Shown: in pieces, positions 49,707 through 60,280 of the stretch
Position numbering within the stretch: the first letter of the stretch is position 1
How the letters are laid out: every line of letters begins with the position of its first letter
Assembly: GCF_026262505.1 (NCBI RefSeq)
Contig: NC_067206.1
Location: 33,495,896-33,559,895 of the forward strand
Length of the DNA: 64,000 nucleotides
DNA from: Trichomonas vaginalis G3
Lineage: Eukaryota > Parabasalia > Trichomonadida > Trichomonadidae
Direction: 5' to 3'
Position numbers and translations under genes: made by a program
Notes under the pieces: model-generated
The model's input: the letters and a program-made list of their open reading frames with translations, nothing else
Told to the model about the DNA's origin: nothing
Database searches by the model: none

Positions 49707-50330
49707 TTCATACACAAACAACATAATTTTTCAAAATCCAATTTTTTCAAAAAATGTATGCATTCAAAAGTTCAGATTATATCTAGTCATTATCCATTAT
49801 TAATTTTGAATTTGATTTTTTGAGATATTCATTTTATTATACGTATTACTCAGAAAATTAAATGTATTTGTGAGGGAAAACGGAGAAGATAATAAATATT
49901 GTCATATAGATGAATAAGCAATTTTAAGGAAAATATTAAGTTTAGTAATTTGTGTATATCTTGTTATGTAATGCATATTTTCGCGATCTGACGGCAGAAA
50001 TCGAATCAGCGGATCCTGAAGAATCAGATTACGCGGGAAAAATAGGTTTTGAACGCTTAGATAGGGCTAAAATGATGTTTTATGAGGTGTGGTGTATAAA
50101 TATAGTTTTTGCGATAATATGGCATGAGATCAGAATATGAAGTGAGTATATATGTGTTTTTTTTCACTGGTTTATATGTTGAGATAGCTCAGTAGAGTCT
50201 GTAAAATAGTTCAGTACATGCTATAAGTTAGATAAAGCACAAAAAAATATGAAATAAATATTAATTAGGAAAAAATATAATGTAAAGATTGTATGTAAAG
50301 ATACTTATATAGTATTTAAAATTTATTAAA
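49707..50330. other. AT-rich gap with a possible gene relic
   Basis: Mostly AT-rich. From 49970 to 50139 a 60-codon frame reads AYFRDLTAEIESADPEESDY and on without a start of its own family that I know. Its first bases (ATATTTTCGCGAT) resemble 20822-20834 beside the 81-bp repeats. It may be a fragment of a host gene family. Confidence 0.35.
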
Positions 50331-50625
50331 ACAAGAGTGCATATTACACTCTTGTCGGTCAAATTTTTGCAATCACATTCTGATCGCAACAAATTGTCTC
50401 ATTCTGGGAGACATGCAGTGGCAATGTCTCCCTGAATGACACATTGTGACCGACAAGAGTGCATATTACACTCTTGTCGGTCAAAGTTCCGCATTCAAGT
50501 TATGAATGCGGAACAGTGTGCCAATCTGGGAGACATGCAGTGGCAATGTCTCCCTGAATGACACATTGTGACCGACAAGAGTGCATATTACACTCTTGTC
50601 GGTCAAAATACCGCTATCTGAACCC
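50331..50625. repeat. Hairpin array with 122-bp period
   Basis: A perfect hairpin TGACCGACAAGAGTGCATAT ... ACACTCTTGTCGGTCA recurs with ACAAGAGTGC at 50331, 50453 and 50575. Between are GGGAGACATGCAGTGGCAAT with GTCTCCC (identical in two units) and a third, variable hairpin (TTTGCAATC ... GATCGCAA in unit 1; TTCCGCATTCAAG ... TGAATGCGGAA in unit 2). Confidence 0.9.
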
Positions 50626-50859
50626 AATTCCGCACCAGTACCCCATTTTGCGATTAATCCAATGGGAATCACTTCCAACATTAGAACTTTATAGGTGGAT
50701 CCCACTAATTTATTAAATTGTTCGATCTATTCCTGCATACTACTTTCAAATTAAGAAAGTTCTTGTCTAATGCATGAATATTTTCATATGCATTGCATCA
50801 ATGATCTAACAATTTAAAGCTCGCTAACAATCTAAAGCAAAAAACAAAATGATCTGCTA

Positions 50860-51005
50860 ACTATGCAGGCAGCTCAAGCGCACCAAGGGGAGGTGTTTTT
50901 CTGAATTGGGCGATCTTCGTGAGATCTCAGGAGGCGAAGATTCGGAACCCAACCGGCTTCAAGCTGTAACATCTTGCTAGCAGGCCATACATTTTTAAAC
51001 AGCCT
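50860..51005. other. GC-rich, structured segment; possible ncRNA or repeat
   Basis: Paired segments: CACC AAGGGG AGGTG at 50880-50896, and GGGCGATCTTCG with CGAAGATTCGGAACCC at 50917-50950. It stands out from AT-rich flanks. I do not recognise an RNA family. Confidence 0.3.
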
Positions 51006-51297
51006 CTAACCGTTCATCTCGACCACATTATCGGCATTCATATATATATTTGAATATTAAGACAAATAAAACCATTTGTTTGATCGAAATTGAGTAATTT
51101 ATTGTTAAGGATACCCTTACGTGTCAGATTTTTTGCGCATACGAAGAAGTCATGCTAGACATGAGCTATAAACCTGAAATTTTAGCAACATATTTAAAAC
51201 TTTTTAAACTACAATACACTTTAATATTCAAGAACAAAAATATTCTTTTTAGAAATTACATAATTATTTTATGTGAAATCTATATAAAAACATATTT

Positions 51298-51529
51298 TGC
51301 GAGCGTAACTTTTTTCTTTATAAGCACCTTATATGACTGATAAACTGTGAAGGCACATAATTGTTAATTCATAGAGTTGATATGTTTCCAAAATTGAGAG
51401 GAAATTTGAAAATTGAATACCCTTTCAATTCAATTTTCAAAAGATATCAGCTCCTTCAATAATTGAAGGACGATTTTGATCATTTGCTCTTAAAACAAGT
51501 ATGCCATGGAGAAAAAAGTTACGCTCGCA
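51298..51529. mobile_element. Small inverted-repeat element (MITE), 232 bp
   Basis: Ends TGCGAGCGTAACTTTTTTC (51298-51316) and its exact complement (51511-51529). It contains two weaker palindromes. No target duplication is clear and no coding capacity. Confidence 0.65.
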
Positions 51530-51793
51530 AATCTGAAATATAACTATCATATAAAAAAATTAAATTTCTAATTTTTTACTCTATAGATATTATTGGCCAC
51601 TTGTGTAATGCATAAAAGTTTATGTCATATGCATACATTTGGAAGTATGGGAGACGAGGGAAATTACTTCTATGAGGCACTAGGATTTTTAAAAATTTCT
51701 CTATCGGACTCACCATTCAATTTCTCGAAAATTAAAAAAAATCAATAATAGCTAAAATGTATTATGCATAACAAATTTTAATGTTATGTAATA

Positions 51794-52312
51794 AACAGAA
51801 ATTCATCAAAAGTGACAGCTCTCAATTTTTTGACATTTGTAAATTCTAAATTGAATGAGAAAAATGAAATAATACTAAGCATAATACAATATTCTAGATT
51901 TAATTATAATTAGGGAAAAGTTAGTTTTGAGAGTACTTTTCATAGGCATATAGAATGAAATCTTCTGAAAAATAATATCACATAAACTCATATTATTTTC
52001 TAATATATAACTATTTTATATAAAAATCAAATTCAATGATCTTAAAAGCGAAGGATAAACCTCAAAATTTACGAATATAATGAGTGGGAATATAATACTT
52101 ATCTATCATAAAACCATATGAAATATTAATTTTTGCTTTACGCCTAATTTTTGACGACAATTAGCAAAAAATGTTAAATGTTAACACTCAGTCCATTTGA
52201 ATATGAAAAATAAAATTGACTTTAATTAATATTTAAAAACGTGCTCTATCAAAAGTTCCAAAAATTCAATATTTTAGCTTTTCTGAGGTGTCACTTTTGA
52301 TGAATTTCTGTT
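51794..52312. mobile_element. 519-bp inverted-repeat element with TA target duplication
   Basis: Ends AACAGAAATTCATCAAAAGT / ACTTTTGATGAATTTCTGTT, flanked by TA (51792-51793 and 52313-52314). It shares both ends and interior with the larger fold-back copy at 17791-19030 but lacks the inverted duplication. Non-autonomous Tc1/mariner-type MITE. Confidence 0.85.
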
Positions 52313-52314
52313 TA

Positions 52315-52712
52315 CAACAGTTACACGGTATTTTTTGAACTTCATGACATGAATTTTCTTTATATTATTTTTTTTTTTGGATTTTCTATGATTTATGCGA
52401 TAGGCTGGAACAACATTGTAAGTGCAATGATATCATTTATAGAGAAATCTAAAACTTCAGCATTCAGAACTCGCAACCACAAAAATATTCATTTGCTAAG
52501 TAAGTAAAGTTGATTAAGTTCGACACTTAGCTTTTATACGTAAAACCAAGTGTGTATTGTTATTTCTTGTTAAATTATTGAGAAAAAAATAAATTGTAAG
52601 AGAAACGATACTGATTATTGAAATAATATTGAGGGTAGCTGTAGATTTCTTCATTAACATGCCGGAAATTTGTTAATCTTGGTTTTCTATCATAAAATCT
52701 GTCGAAGAATCT
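52315..52712. other. AT-rich gap, no gene seen
   Basis: No coding frame. Ends with CGAAGAATCT, the left target duplication of the next element. Confidence 0.5.
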
Positions 52713-52856
52713 GAGAAAGGGACAGACTAGCCCATTGTCACTTTTTAATTTAGCAAATGAACGCTTATGGAGTGGAGTTTTTGGGTAAATCTGATTTGCT
52801 TATAAATGAAATAAAATCAAAAGAAACCATATTGGCATTATATTATGCAAAAATAA

Positions 52857-53425
52857 ATGATCTTACTTAGTACTTTTAAAGTTAATTTCAGAAAAAATTT
52901 GACACAATGGTATCCGGCACATACAAGTGGTGTACAACCAAAATATAAGTTGGTTTAAACATATATTGCTATATCTCATGATCTTACTTAGTACTTTTAA
53001 AGTTAATTTCAGAAAAAATTTGACACAATGGTATCCGGCACATACAAGTGGTGTACAACCAAAATATAAGTTGGTTTAAACATATATTGCTATATCTCAT
53101 GATCTTACTTAGTACTTTTAAAGTTAATTTCAGAAAAAATTTGACACAATGGTATCCGGCACATACAAGTGGTGTACAACCAAAATATAAGTTGGTTTAA
53201 ACATATATTGCTATATCTCATAATCTTACTTAGTACTTTTAAAGTTAATTTCAGAAAAAATTTGACACAATGGTATCCGGCACATACAAGTGGTGTACAA
53301 CCAAAATATAAGTTGGTTTAAACATATATTGCTATATCTCATGATCTTACTTAGTACTTTTAAAGTTAATTTCAGAAAAAATTTGACACAATGGTATCCG
53401 GCACATACAAGTGGTGTACAACCAA
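52857..53425 (+). repeat. 121-bp tandem repeat, about 4.7 copies
   Basis: TCTTACTTAGTACTTTTAAAG starts at 52861, 52982, 53103, 53224 and 53345, an exact 121-bp period. The last copy runs directly into the transposase fragment. Confidence 0.95.
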
Positions 53426-53697
53426 ATCTTCGACTCGATGAACTTGTCATCGAGTTATATTCCAGTGTTGTTCCTTCATTCCTGATTAAGTTGCAAATTA
53501 AAGGTCTGGATTCAGAGAGAAGTGTTAAAGTTATCAAAAAAGTCACAAGAGATTTCGAAGAAATGACACAATTTAAAAAAGTCGAATGCATCAGTATGCT
53601 TGAAGCTGTTCAGAAAGGTCTGAAAAATGATACACTTGATCCCAACATTGTTTACTCAACATTAAAAATATTATTGCAAAGAAAACATTTGATTTAA
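53360..53697 (+). pseudogene. MULE transposase C-terminal fragment
   Basis: About 100 codons. LRLDELVIELYSSVVPSFLI aligns with LRIDDVIIEIYTKVIPSFVI of the intact transposase, and both end in a LLQRKHLI / LLQRTHFI tail at the same distance. The DDE core is missing. The upstream part of the frame (QWYPAHTSGVQP) lies within the 121-bp repeat, so the repeat was amplified from coding sequence. Not functional. Confidence 0.85.
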
Positions 53698-53909
53698 TAA
53701 ACATTTAATTTATTATAATTAATTTTTTATTACAGTATAGTAAAAAATGCTATAAATAAATTATTATATTTTATTAAAATGTGACTTTTAATAGTAAGTG
53801 AATAAAATAAATCAGGAATTGGGAAAGAAGTAAGGTTAATTAAAAATAATGAAAATTACAAGTTTAAGGTTAACGAAAAAGTGACAATGGGCGAGTTTGT
53901 CCCCCACTC

Positions 53910-54127
53910 CGAAGAATCTAAAAACGGAGATATGAAATAGAGATCATGTAAATCTAGAGTATCCTGTCAGAAAAATAGACTAAGCATGTAACCCTTTTTT
54001 GGTCATAAACACTTTTTACCACTTAGTCATACAGCTGATCATTAAATTTAAACGAGCACTTTTTGTCAGAATTTATTCTTTTACAAAGACAGAAGATTTT
54101 AGTATTATTAAAAAAAAAAAAAAAAAA
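53910..54127. other. Short gap ending in a 17-base poly(A)
   Basis: Contains the right target duplication of the decayed MULE (53910-53919). The poly(A) at 54111-54127 immediately precedes the start of similarity with element A. Confidence 0.5.
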
Positions 54128-54143
54128 GGTAGTGGGGCCTCCA

Positions 54144-54156
54144 GGCACTTCGTGCC
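54144..54156. terminator. GC-rich hairpin at the left edge of element C
   Basis: GGCACTTCGTGCC, the counterpart of the hairpin at 9344-9378. Confidence 0.4.
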
Positions 54157-54396
54157 CTCTAGCCCTGAAGATGTTTAGTATAACTTTGTCCGGACAAGTA
54201 AGGATCTATCGTCGCTACAGGAAAAGTTACAGGCGTTCCAAGGAAGTATACTTTGAGAAGCCTTTTCTCCATTTTAAAACAAGATAGGACGGTTATTTTA
54301 CAAAACTGACAACACTTTTGACCGGATAGTTTTTTGTGCTGAACAAAAAGTGTCATATAAACATCTGTCAAAAACCGCTTTTTAACTTCACTTAAA

Positions 54397-57300
54397 ATGC
54401 CACGTAAGCTACGTAAGAATATACGTAAGAGGAAGAGAGCATTGAAACATCCAATAGTAAAACTGACACCACAACAACAGTTGCAACAACAAATTATGAA
54501 TGACCCCACTATGTTGCAACAAATGTCAAGCAACCCTATGCTTTTAAACCGAGTTATTGGTGCCACAGAGTGGAGGTTTAAGAGCGGCACTTTTAGCGAA
54601 AATGGCAGGCTATGGTGGAGCTGCAGACGGAACAGCTTATAACCCTCAAAGTCAAATGAATTTGAGTTCACTCAAAAATCAAAAGCAGATGTCAAAAAGT
54701 CAAACATAGACATACAGAAACAAATAAGTGAAAACGAAAAGAAACTAGAATATGACAGACACACAAAGAAACTCAATGAGTTAAACGTAGAAAAAAGAAG
54801 AAAGAAGAACAAACTGAAAGAACTAAGTACAGAGGAATATGCGAAAAAAGTGTCAGAAAAAGCAGCAGAAGTAGCAAAAATGGAACAAGATGTTATAAAT
54901 TTGAAAAAACCATACTACTCAATATAAAGTACTGAAAGATGAAGAGATAAAACAAAAAGCCCTGAAGACATATATGGATAAGCGATGAGTATAAAAAAGA
55001 AGTTGAAGCAAATGTAAAGGCAGAAAAACTTTTACAGTTGCAAAACCAAACCGTACAGTATGAAAACTTAGCACAAGAAAGTAAAAATAACGACGACAGC
55101 CATGCAAAAGGCAATGAAAAGCGCAGAATATATTAAAAGCTAATAATGACTGGTTAGATGCCAAGCCAACGCCAAAGCAGCCCAACTTATAGGGTCAATA
55201 AGGACAAAAAATACAAGCGGATGAAGACAGTTCAAATGAAGCTTTAATGAATGCTGACTTTAAGAACGCCTTCGAAGCTCTTCATAGTAAGGTGAAACTA
55301 GTGAACGACTTCTCATCTGGAAAGAAACTGAAGTCTGAAGGTTTCGACAACGAGTTAAGAGAAGTAGCACAAAATATGACGAAAATAACAGATGCAGCAA
55401 CGAGACAGGCAGTTCAAAGTGCCTATGACGCCGTTAGAGCAGCTGTTGTGGAAAGTCAAGAAAAAGAGTTACAACAGACCAAAACAGACCTAGTAAATGC
55501 TTTCTTAAAAACGAAAAGTCAGGTAGGACATTATGCTGCAGATGGAACATATGTGCCAGCTGGTGGAACTTATATACCACCAAACCCTCCAAGAGAAGCA
55601 CCTGCACCAGGACTACCTAAAACATTTACATCGTCACATGGACACAGACATAGGCATGCACCAAAACCAGCACAACAACCAACAGTTCAAAACCCTGCAC
55701 AACAACCAACAGTTCAAAACCCTGCACAACAACCAACAGTTCAAAACCCTGCACAACAACAACCACAAACAGAGCAAAACCCTGCACAACAACAACCACA
55801 AACAGAGCAAGGACATAAAAGAAGTAGAGAACAAGGAAACCAAGAATTCTTAAAAATGCTTAAGGAAGACTATGGTTACCCAGATACTCTTGACTTTAGT
55901 GACAGATATAAAGAAGCTATTAGAAAGTTCAAGGAAGGAAATACTGACCCGAACCTATTTAGCTTTATGGTTCAGCATAAAATCGGATATAATTTCAAAC
56001 CTGGAAAATACAAGCTCGCTAAGGGATATGATTTAATAGCATATCATCCAAATGACATGACTGAATTTACTCCGAGATATTTGGTGTCAGAGCTAAATGA
56101 TAATTCAACTCTCTTCATGAAACGCGTAAAAAATAGAGACGGAACGAAAGAAGAAAGGTTATGAGTCCGGATGACTTAGATAGGGAACTTGTTAAAAACG
56201 GTCTCGGAATATATGAAATGCCAGCAGAAGGTACAAGAAACTCAACAGGAAGAAGTTCAGATACAACCAGACATGGAAGAAATAGTTCAGCAACAACAGC
56301 TAGAAGAGCCTGAAGGAAACGAACAAGTCCCTCCTTTGGAAACTAACTTCACAGAACTAGATGAAGATTTGGAACAGCCGAAAAATCTTGACCCTCAACA
56401 AGAGTATGCGGAGAATATGGAATCTTTCCAAGAGTCTAAGAAAAATTCGGCTGACATAGTAGAAGAATATCGAAAAATGTTCGCCCGACATACAAAAGAC
56501 TCCAACATCAGATGAAAATATTCAGCATAGAATGGAAGAACTGAAAGAAAAGTGTACGCAAATACAACAATCCTTTTTACTTACGACCATATAACGTTCA
56601 ATCTTTGGCTGAACTCGGTGAAAATAAAAGGTTAAAATTTCACCAAAACATATAGAAATGAAACATTGTTTAAAGTTCATTCAGAACCTAACCAATATGG
56701 AAACAAACCTACTTTTGTTTCTGCAGACTATGGAACTACAATGAGATGGGGTCATAAAGCTAATCCGGATAGGTGGTTCATAAACTTACAACCACAATTC
56801 CAAGAAGTTGTAGACGCAATGGAAGTGAATGGTGAACCAGATATAGCTGGTATTTTCAGCGCGGCTTTAATGCCATTGAAAGATATGAAAGATGCAGATA
56901 TTTTGAACCAGTATGAAATGAACATGGCTGATGGAAATATAACACCTGACGTTCTAGAACATTTATCTCAAAGAACTACACAGAACATAGAGATGGTATA
57001 TTTGGTGAAGAGTTTAGAAAGAAAGTTAGGGAGAGAGAAGGAAGAGAACCTATTGTACATGACCTTGCAAACGAAAGTTTGCAAAATGTCATAAAAAACT
57101 TACTTTGCAGACAATGAACCGAGAATGGATGAATATTTAAGAAAACTCAAATGGACAGTACCAAATGAAATGTTAGTATTGAAAAACATATTCCTTGACA
57201 AAATAAAACCAACTACAGAAATAAATGACGCAAGACTGAAACATTGGGGGTAAAAGCTTTCCCATTCACAAAAGATATTATTGGTAACATGGAAAGAAAC

Positions 57301-57726
57301 CAGAATGGCTACAAAAACATATATTTGGAAACGAGCTTATTCCATATGGACAAGCTCTGTTTGAAGAGCTTGAACCGGAAACTCAGGAAAGAGTCATGCA
57401 AACAATACGCGAAGACTCAAATACAAACTATGACAAAATCTTTCTAGGATATAGGTTACCTGAGATGGGCGACCAGAGCCCAAAGGCAAAAAGGACATGG
57501 GAAATTTACAACATACTAGGTGAACATGAGGCAAAGATGCAACAACTTGAAGCAGAGGGCAAGTTACCAAAAGCGACACCAAAGAAGAAGAGTAGAACAA
57601 AGTGAAAGTAGTGAAGAAGTTACTTCATCTAGTGAAAGTAGTGGCAATGAAGGAAAAAGAAGAGTTAAAAACTCAGTCAGGAAGAAAGTAAAGCTTGGTC
57701 CGCGTGGGTTCTATTATGACAAATAA
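54397..57726 (+). pseudogene. Very large Q/P-rich element-specific protein, heavily frameshifted (element C)
   Basis: Homologue of 7929-4536. It starts at the ATG at 54397 after CTTTTTAACTTCACTTAAA. Breaks occur around 54560, 54690, 54790, 54910, 54985, 55100, 55150, 56165, 56240, 56490, 56550, 56640, 56990, 57110 and several more to 57660. In places C keeps the frame where A has lost it (the AAAGGCAGAAAAAC site) and the reverse, which shows that both descend from one continuous gene of about 1,100 codons. C has a different number of QQPTVQNPA units from A. The true C-terminus reads KKVKLGPRGFYYDK. Function unknown, structural by context. Confidence 0.7.
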
Positions 57727-57758
57727 ATCCAACTATTCTATATTTTTACCCATATGAA

Positions 57759-59363
57759 ATGTACGCCGCTCAGAATATAACGCCAACAGTTTTGGATGCC
57801 ATGAACGGAAATGTTTCCGAATGGTATAACGAATGCGACAATGCCATTAGAAGGTCAGAAATAGTTCCTGGAACTTACGAATATACAACTGCTGTTTCTT
57901 ATGGAAACGTAGGTGAGTTTGGAGAAGGTTCTTCAACAACAGTAGATATTGCTTGCGACAGGTTTCATATTATTTCTATTGACAACTCATTCTTATACGT
58001 GGAACAAGACATTGAAATAAAACCTTCTGCCAAGTTGTCTGACAAGAAAGGTTGCAATGGAATTTTCTATGTCGGATACCAATATGCTCCAGAAGTTTTC
58101 ATGGGATATAAGATATATTCTAACTCTGACTTAGTTCAAACAGTAACATGGGCAAACTATGAATGGTTCGCTTTGAGAAACTCAGTACAACCACAAGCTA
58201 GAGAACAAACAGACCAGTATGCAAATATTGAGAAAATAAGAAGACTTGACCCTAACGTTCCAGGAGTTTATGTTAACCTTTCTGGTTCAGATGGAACTGC
58301 TGCCACTAAAGTAAAACTGAAACTTAGAGTTCCTTTGTCATCTTTCCTCATCTTCAGGTTTTTAAGATACTTGCCAAACTGGGCAGGAAAAATTTCTATC
58401 GAACTTACTCCAAGCAAAAATAACTTAGTCATTGCACCAACACAAGACCCATTCAGTATTACTATAGCTGGAACTGGTGGAGCCAAGTTCTGTGACTTTT
58501 GCAAAGACAAAGTTGACTTAGACTTTGGTTTCTCAAACTTCAACAATGAAGTAAACTATTATTTCAATGCTGCTGGAACTGCTTGGGACCCAGTTAAGTT
58601 CACATGCGAAAAGTTTGAATGCAAGAGAATAGAAAGCAGACTTGCAGTCTATATGTTGGACCCAGATATTTCAAATGCTTTAGCTGCCAAATATATTGCA
58701 GTTCCACTTATGTTCCCTATACACCAAATATCTGTCAAAGACTTTGCAGGTGAAGTTGGAAACCAAAGTGCTGACCCAGGTGCAAGAACAGATATTGCTT
58801 TAACAACTGCAATGAAACATGCAGATACTATGTTTGTACTGTTCAGACGAACTATAAATGACTATTCTTGTTTCTACAACCCCGGTATTAAATATCATAT
58901 AAACATAGATGGCAAATATTATCCAAGAGAAGAATATTCTACAGTTGAGGATATGAGGTCATACAACTTGACATTAGATGCTATGAACTTTAACAACAAT
59001 TTCACAACAACCATTAACCCTGAAATGCAAAGTTCTATTATGCCATATGTGAAAGTATGGACTCATACAGGAGGTCAAAAAACTCAATATACAAATGGAG
59101 ACCGTTCAAACTTTTGGCTTGGCATTCCATTTGCTGACTCAGAAGACTTTATGGGTGGTATTTCAACTGTTGGTACTGTACAAATACAATATACTGGTGA
59201 CAGAGACGGTCCAGATGAACTGAGAGCAAAGAAGTTTACAAAACCAATAGCACTTTTCACGGAAGATGCTCTTTTGAAGATTCGTTCGATGAAACCTGCT
59301 GGGGCTCCTCAGATTGGTATAACGACAGCTTCCATCGAGCAGATTTTGGCAGCAGGTCAGTAA
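57759..59363 (+). CDS. MCP: Major capsid protein, double jelly-roll (element C)
   Basis: 534 residues, intact. The segment TKVKLKLRVPLSSFLIFRFL then RYLPNWAGKISIELTPS is the capsid hallmark of the first jelly roll. The second includes DTMFVLFRRTINDYSCFYNP. Nearly identical to the broken element A gene except for a variable loop at residues ~228-272 and a region near residue 430 (KVWTHTGGQKTQ here). It is the only gene of this element before 59.4 kb whose frame survived, against a background of many shifts in its neighbour, which hints at selection or chance. Preceded by ATTTTTACCCATATGAA. Confidence 0.92.
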   Translation: MYAAQNITPTVLDAMNGNVSEWYNECDNAIRRSEIVPGTYEYTTAVSYGNVGEFGEGSSTTVDIACDRFHIISIDNSFLYVEQDIEIKPSAKLSDKKGCNGIFYVGYQYAPEVFMGYKIYSNSDLVQTVTWANYEWFALRNSVQPQAREQTDQYANIEKIRRLDPNVPGVYVNLSGSDGTAATKVKLKLRVPLSSFLIFRFLRYLPNWAGKISIELTPSKNNLVIAPTQDPFSITIAGTGGAKFCDFCKDKVDLDFGFSNFNNEVNYYFNAAGTAWDPVKFTCEKFECKRIESRLAVYMLDPDISNALAAKYIAVPLMFPIHQISVKDFAGEVGNQSADPGARTDIALTTAMKHADTMFVLFRRTINDYSCFYNPGIKYHINIDGKYYPREEYSTVEDMRSYNLTLDAMNFNNNFTTTINPEMQSSIMPYVKVWTHTGGQKTQYTNGDRSNFWLGIPFADSEDFMGGISTVGTVQIQYTGDRDGPDELRAKKFTKPIALFTEDALLKIRSMKPAGAPQIGITTASIEQILAAGQ

Positions 59364-59676
59364 GTTGTTCTTGAACTGACTTCTCTCCGTCAAATATTGA
59401 CAGTACGCCAGTTTTGACATAATATTGTAAGATAAACTTACCTTTAGAAATATCTGTAAGTTTTGTTGTTATATTTTTGTCTGCTTCAAGAACTTTCACC
59501 ATTTCAGTTATACCAACTTTCTTTGCTTTATGAAAATATTTAGGTTCAGCAAAGACTGCTATTCTATAACATTTTCCATTGTTTGTGTAAAGAACTATTC
59601 TGTCAATGTATTTGTATTGTTTGTGTGTGTAAACTTTGTTCTGCTTCAATTCGAAGAGATATCCGAATACGTCCAT
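59257..59676 (-). CDS. Small conserved element protein, 139 aa, overlapping the capsid gene end
   Basis: ATG at 59676. The first ~95 residues match the 104-aa gene at 2534 (DRIVLYTNNGKCYRIA, KVGITEMVKVLEADKN). The last ~35 residues are read antisense to the capsid 3' end, so the natural end may be shorter or the overlap real. Divergent to 59695 with an 18-bp spacer. Role unknown. Confidence 0.55.
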   Translation of the reverse strand: MDVFGYLFELKQNKVYTHKQYKYIDRIVLYTNNGKCYRIAVFAEPKYFHKAKKVGITEMVKVLEADKNITTKLTDISKGKFILQYYVKTGVLSIFDGEKSVQEQLTDLLPKSARWKLSLYQSEEPQQVSSNESSKEHLP

Positions 59677-59694
59677 CTTTTTATTCTAAGTAAA
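59677..59694. promoter_or_regulatory. 18-bp divergent promoter spacer
   Basis: CTTTTTATTCTAAGTAAA between two start codons. Counterpart in element A (2514-2533) reads ATTTTTATTCGAAGTAAA on the same strand sense. Confidence 0.6.
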
Positions 59695-60276
59695 ATGTCA
59701 TTTCCGAAAAATAGAAGCGTGAGTGTTTCAAAAGGTTTAATGGCGGTGGCAGATGTGAAGTTAAATTCACCAACTCAAACAAACAGTCAAAGTATTGTTG
59801 TCAATGTCAAAGACAGAGATGTTGAAGTGGGGAAACCATACGAGGACGAAGATGGTATAACAATTGTTCCTGTAAAAGAACAACCAACATATCCTGAAGT
59901 TAGCAGAGACTTAAGTTCTGTTGCAGATATTCGAAACGACTACCAACAACTGAAAGACAAACTTCAAACTCAGGAGAAGATTTGTCAAGCTTTAAGTATA
60001 ATGTTAAACTTGGTCGAACACAACCCTGTAAAAGTGAACTCATATGTCATTGCACCTCATGAAGTTTTGAAAGAACTATTGAAACTTTTGACAGAGGCAG
60101 ACGATATAAACATCAAAGAAATAGAACCCGACATTAGTTGCTGTGGTGTTTCATATAATGTCATTGACAAGATATACGTTATGAAAGGAGGTGAAACGTT
60201 GAACTTAAAGTATAGTTTCCCAGACGTCATAAAAATATTTGACGACCACAACATTTCATTAAAATTTATTTGCTAA
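59695..60276 (+). CDS. Conserved accessory protein with a CCG motif, 193 aa
   Basis: Intact. I chose the ATG at 59695, directly after the T-rich spacer; the longer frame back to 59530 is antisense to the neighbour. It has a polar N-terminal region (NRSVSVSKGLMAVADVKLN), a helical middle and the C-terminal DISCCG motif with a LKYSF core shared with 25798-26412. Present in both element lineages. Confidence 0.75.
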   Translation: MSFPKNRSVSVSKGLMAVADVKLNSPTQTNSQSIVVNVKDRDVEVGKPYEDEDGITIVPVKEQPTYPEVSRDLSSVADIRNDYQQLKDKLQTQEKICQALSIMLNLVEHNPVKVNSYVIAPHEVLKELLKLLTEADDINIKEIEPDISCCGVSYNVIDKIYVMKGGETLNLKYSFPDVIKIFDDHNISLKFIC

Positions 60277-60280
60277 GTAA

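Larger units (their letters stand above)
52713..53909. mobile_element. Decayed MULE with 10-bp target duplication
   Basis: Ends GAGAAAGGGACAGACTAGCC and, inverted, GAGTGGGGGACAAACTCGCC, both continuing CATTGTCACTTTTT. Flanks CGAAGAATCT at 52703-52712 and 53910-53919. The ends resemble those of the MULE at 46382. The interior holds a 121-bp tandem array and the last part of a MULE transposase. Confidence 0.85.

Noticed and set aside
53290-53360. N-terminal part of the plus-strand frame before the transposase fragment
   Set aside because: Encoded by the tandem repeat; similarity to MULE transposase begins only in the last repeat unit.
53226-53591. Minus-strand 121-codon frame
   Set aside because: Antisense to the transposase fragment and its tandem repeat.
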